Shown piece after piece: positions 37,727 to 37,987 of a stretch of 37,987 nt of DNA. A program made the translations under genes and the position numbers. Position 1 is the stretch's first letter. Every line of letters begins with the position of its first letter. The notes beneath the pieces were generated by a model, which saw only the letters and a program-made list of their open reading frames with translations, made no database searches and had not been told where the DNA came from. The DNA is from Pseudomonas sp. PB120 (lineage in GTDB: Bacteria > Pseudomonadota > Gammaproteobacteria > Pseudomonadales > Pseudomonadaceae), in NCBI RefSeq assembly GCF_009761815.1, contig NZ_RWIN01000109.1:1-37987 (forward strand), written 5' to 3'.

Positions 37727-37734
37727 TTATTGTT
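37727..37734 (-). promoter_or_regulatory. Crc/Hfq CA motif in the mhpT leader
   Basis: AACAATAA on the minus strand, 14 bases before the mhpT ATG, inside TACAACAATAAAA as at oprD. It fits AAnAAnAA. Confidence 0.55.
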
Positions 37735-37750
37735 GTAATGTCATGAGCTT

Positions 37751-37840
37751 TGTAGGAGCGAGCCTGCTCGCGATGGCGTCGGCACACTCGACATCACCTT
37801 TGGCTGACCCACTGCTTTCGCCAGCAGGCTGGCTCCCACA
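37751..37840. repeat. REP pair
   Basis: TGTAGGAGCGAGCCTGCTCG faces a diverged unit GCCAGCAGGCTGGCTCCCAC. It lies between the aldolase stop and the mhpT leader. Confidence 0.75.
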
Positions 37841-37875
37841 TTGAGATGCAGGTGTATCTACAGGTATTGGCGGTA

Positions 37876-37987
37876 TTAGCGGTTTTTGAGCAGGTCCAGC
37901 GCGACGTCGACGATCATGTCTTCCTGACCGCCGACCATCCGCCGTTTGCCCAGCTCGACCAGGATGTCGAGGGTTTTCAGGCCGTAC
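37876..37987 (-). CDS. mhpE: 4-hydroxy-2-oxovalerate aldolase, C-terminal 37 codons (partial)
   Basis: Only the 3' end lies in the window. The minus strand reads YGLKTLDILVELGKRRM then VGGQEDMIVDVALDLLKNR and a TAA stop. This is the typical C terminus of MhpE/BphI-type aldolases, which split 4-hydroxy-2-oxovalerate into pyruvate and acetaldehyde at the end of meta-cleavage pathways. It enters from the right edge, is too short for many gene finders, and is followed downstream by mhpT and oprD. It identifies the right end of the window as part of a hydroxyphenylpropionate- or catechol-type meta pathway. Confidence 0.8.
   Translation of the reverse strand, partial: YGLKTLDILVELGKRRMVGGQEDMIVDVALDLLKNR

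Noticed and set aside
37853..37858. Extra TGTATC near the right edge
   Set aside because: It lacks the second tandem copy at 10 bp and the inverted GATACA at 29 bp, so it is not an operator copy.

Overview
The window looks like part of a Pseudomonas chromosome, most likely of the P. fluorescens group. It has high GC, dense short intergenic regions, at least a dozen Pseudomonas-type REP palindromes (cores like GGAGCGAGC..GCTCGC), a DUF2790 gene, an OprD-family porin and Crc/Hfq-type leader motifs. No rRNA, tRNA, CRISPR array, transposase or phage gene was seen.

Layout. 0-6.6 kb holds housekeeping and accessory genes: a glutathione S-transferase, a DMT exporter, a membrane protein, a secreted chalcone-isomerase-like protein, an Nramp metal transporter, and a LysR regulator divergent from an NAD(P)-binding oxidoreductase. 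6.8-10.5 kb is a ketone-body type operon (CoA-transferase A and B, thiolase) with a divergent LysR gene. 10.6-12.6 kb has a class II-like sirtuin and a methyltransferase. 13.0-16.1 kb has an acetamidase/formamidase with a zinc-ribbon-like Cys cluster, then a DUF692 (MNIO) enzyme overlapping its DUF2063 partner. 16.2-18.1 kb has a decayed CdsA tail and a chemoreceptor with a FliA-like promoter. 18.3-22.6 kb has an OmpR-type two-component system, divergent from two small exported Cys-pair proteins and a DipZ-type CcdA-thioredoxin fusion. 22.6-24.9 kb has an AraC regulator, a DUF4242 protein and a methyltransferase. 25.1-32.0 kb is a minus-strand catabolic cluster with a GntR regulator and a Nudix hydrolase. 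32.2-35.1 kb is a large GAF-GAF-GGDEF-EAL protein. 35.2-38.0 kb holds an OprD porin, an MhpT-like transporter and the end of a 4-hydroxy-2-oxovalerate aldolase gene, pointing to a hydroxyphenylpropionate-type meta-cleavage locus running off the right edge.

Most interesting signal. A composite operator (TGTATC-N4-TGTATC-N13-GATACA, 35 bp) occurs four times: before the acetamidase, before the MNIO operon, and twice in the gap between the response-regulator gene and the small exported proteins. In three of the four copies a second conserved pair (RACACA-N5-GATACM) follows at a nearly fixed distance, giving a 77-78 bp promoter module. This ties together genes up to 7 kb apart. It suggests one regulon, probably run by the local two-component system, in which the orphan MNIO/DUF2063 pair may modify the small Cys-containing exported proteins encoded beside the DipZ redox protein. 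The shared DNA module is seen directly; the regulator and substrate assignments are inference.

Other regulation visible in the sequence: AAnAAnAA (Crc/Hfq) motifs in front of the CoA-transferase genes, the alpha/beta hydrolase, oprD and mhpT; a perfect ATGGTATACCAT palindrome before the catabolic cluster, suited to its GntR regulator; and a 21-bp-spaced direct repeat between the araC-type gene and its divergent neighbour.
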